From Kocuria sp. (lineage in GTDB: Bacteria > Actinomycetota > Actinomycetes > Actinomycetales > Micrococcaceae), in assembly GCA_030454085.1 (NCBI GenBank), contig JAKDJD010000036.1, positions 1 to 23,095 on the forward strand: a stretch of 23,095 nt of DNA, read 5' to 3'. Of this stretch, positions 22,614 through 23,095 are shown one piece after another. How positions within the stretch are numbered: the first letter of the stretch is position 1; each line of letters opens with the position of its first letter. The notes below the pieces were generated by a model. The model did no database searches and was not told the origin of the DNA. It was given only the letters and a program-made list of their open reading frames with translations. Made by a program: the position numbers and the translations under genes.

Positions 22614-22901
22614 CCCTGTGCACCTCGGTGCCACAGGTGTGATGTTCTTTTGTCGTTGTTTGTCGTGTGGCTGGGGCCTGTCCCCTGGCTGCCGGATTTG
22701 TCCTGTGCGGTAGGTCCGTTTGTTGGTGGGTCGACTCGTTGGGGTGTTTGGTGTGCTGGTCTCTACGGTTGGTGCCTTGGGACAGGCGGGGCGTTGGTCT
22801 GGGCCGACTGGACGTGTGTTTGGTGAATAAGGGGGGTCGGGTGTTCAGAGGATGTGCAGTTGCGTGATTGTGAGGTCATGTTTCGAGCAGAAGCTGAGCA
22901 C

Positions 22902-22921
22902 CCGTGATCGATCAGTCACGG
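22902..22921. repeat. Inverted repeat with central GATC-GATC palindrome
   Basis: CCGTGA and TCACGG are exact complements around an 8-nt loop. The 10-bp TGATCGATCA inside is itself a perfect palindrome. It starts the repeat-rich half of the non-coding segment and could be a protein-binding or nick-site hairpin. Confidence 0.6.
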
Positions 22922-23056
22922 AACCGACAACGTGTGCGGCAAGCAGGATCCTGAGATCACGATTGCCGCAGGCAACTCCCGGGCCAGCAACGGAAACTGG
23001 TTCCGGCAAGACATTGCCACCGGCAACGGAACGAGGCCGGCACGGAACCGGCAACG
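22917..23056 (+). repeat. 16-bp near-identical direct repeat
   Basis: CACGGAACCGACAACG (22917-22932) and CACGGAACCGGCAACG (23041-23056) differ at one base. They bracket the other CGGAA-containing units of this segment. Confidence 0.65.
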
Positions 23057-23067
23057 GAACGAGGCCG
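23019..23067 (+). repeat. Two exact 21-bp direct repeats (28-bp period)
   Basis: A 21-bp unit beginning ACCGGCAACGG occurs at 23019-23039 and identically at 23047-23067, with a 7-nt gap. Partial copies sharing the core CAACGGAA occur at 22988-22995, and CACGGAAACGGAAA ends the window. This iteron-like arrangement runs to the window edge, so more copies may follow. Confidence 0.8.
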
Positions 23068-23095
23068 TCCACGGACGGCGACACGGAAACGGAAA

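Larger units (their letters stand above)
22635..23095. other. Non-coding segment with extreme strand asymmetry; candidate oriT/oriV region
   Basis: No open frame here looks coding. From 22641 to 22800 there are only 7 A in 160 bases on the plus strand, with G and T dominating. From 22981 to 23095 there are only 6 T in 115 bases, with A, C and G dominating. Thus the A/T bias reverses around 22860. The right half carries direct repeats, a 6-bp-arm inverted repeat and several GGCAA/TTGCC hairpins. The segment lies upstream of the relaxase operon, the usual place for oriT. I see no recognised nic sequence and no replication gene. The segment continues past the window. Confidence 0.6.

Noticed and set aside
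22667..22867. Plus-strand open frame of 66 aa in the G/T-rich block
   Set aside because: The Cys/Trp/Val/Gly-rich product arises from the biased composition, and no ribosome site or family resemblance is seen.
23019..23067. CRISPR array
   Set aside because: There are only two 21-bp units with a 7-nt gap. Spacers are too short and no cas genes are present.
22845..23084. Minus-strand open frame of 79 aa across the repeats
   Set aside because: It is made of the repeat units read through, without a ribosome site, and is unlikely to be a gene.

Overview
The window is high-GC DNA (about 60% by eye) with Shine-Dalgarno-led genes, ATGA stop/start overlaps and protein families typical of Gram-positive actinobacteria. 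It looks like the transfer region of a conjugative plasmid or integrative conjugative element. I cannot name the species. No rRNA, tRNA, CRISPR array, insertion sequence, integrase or replication initiator is visible.

Left part, plus strand (1-7040): a compact actinobacterial type IV secretion operon. In order it encodes a two-helix membrane protein with a Cys-containing extracytoplasmic domain, a small two-helix pilin-like protein, a six-helix TrbL/VirB6-like channel protein, an SCO6880-type membrane protein (PrgI-like helices fused to a VirB4-N-like domain), a separate VirB4-like ATPase and a VirD4/TraG coupling protein. The promoter must lie upstream of the window.

Middle, plus strand (7048-9866): a tightly packed accessory set. 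It contains an HNH nuclease-like protein, a 78-aa Cys-pair protein, a DUF4913-like protein, an unrecognised acidic protein and a plasmid SSB with a non-canonical C-terminal tip. A hairpin (9903-9930) follows ssb.

Giant gene, plus strand (9963-18068): a 2701-aa polyvalent protein with an N6-adenine methyltransferase fold, an SNF2-like DEAH helicase and a tail of about 1100 residues carrying repeated '[L/V]RxGD' modules. Its first 400 bases hold a second gene-like frame (10030-10386) with its own strong ribosome binding site. That would be a 357-bp dual-coding overlap and is the most unusual gene arrangement here.

Right part, minus strand (22556 down to 18142): a two-gene operon of a Zn-finger/coiled-coil protein and a MobF relaxase-helicase, joined by an ATGA overlap. 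It converges on the giant gene at a long hairpin terminator (18081-18121).

Right end (about 22635-23095): a non-coding segment with extreme compositional asymmetry. An almost A-free G/T-rich block is followed by a T-poor block with direct and inverted repeats. Its place beside the relaxase operon makes it the best candidate for oriT, oriV or a relaxosome/partition site.

How the parts would work together (inference): the relaxase, perhaps with the Zn-finger protein, nicks and unwinds DNA near the right-end repeats. The VirD4-like protein hands the complex to the VirB4/SCO6880/TrbL channel. SSB and the giant methylase-helicase would protect or process the incoming strand in the recipient, plausibly as anti-restriction.
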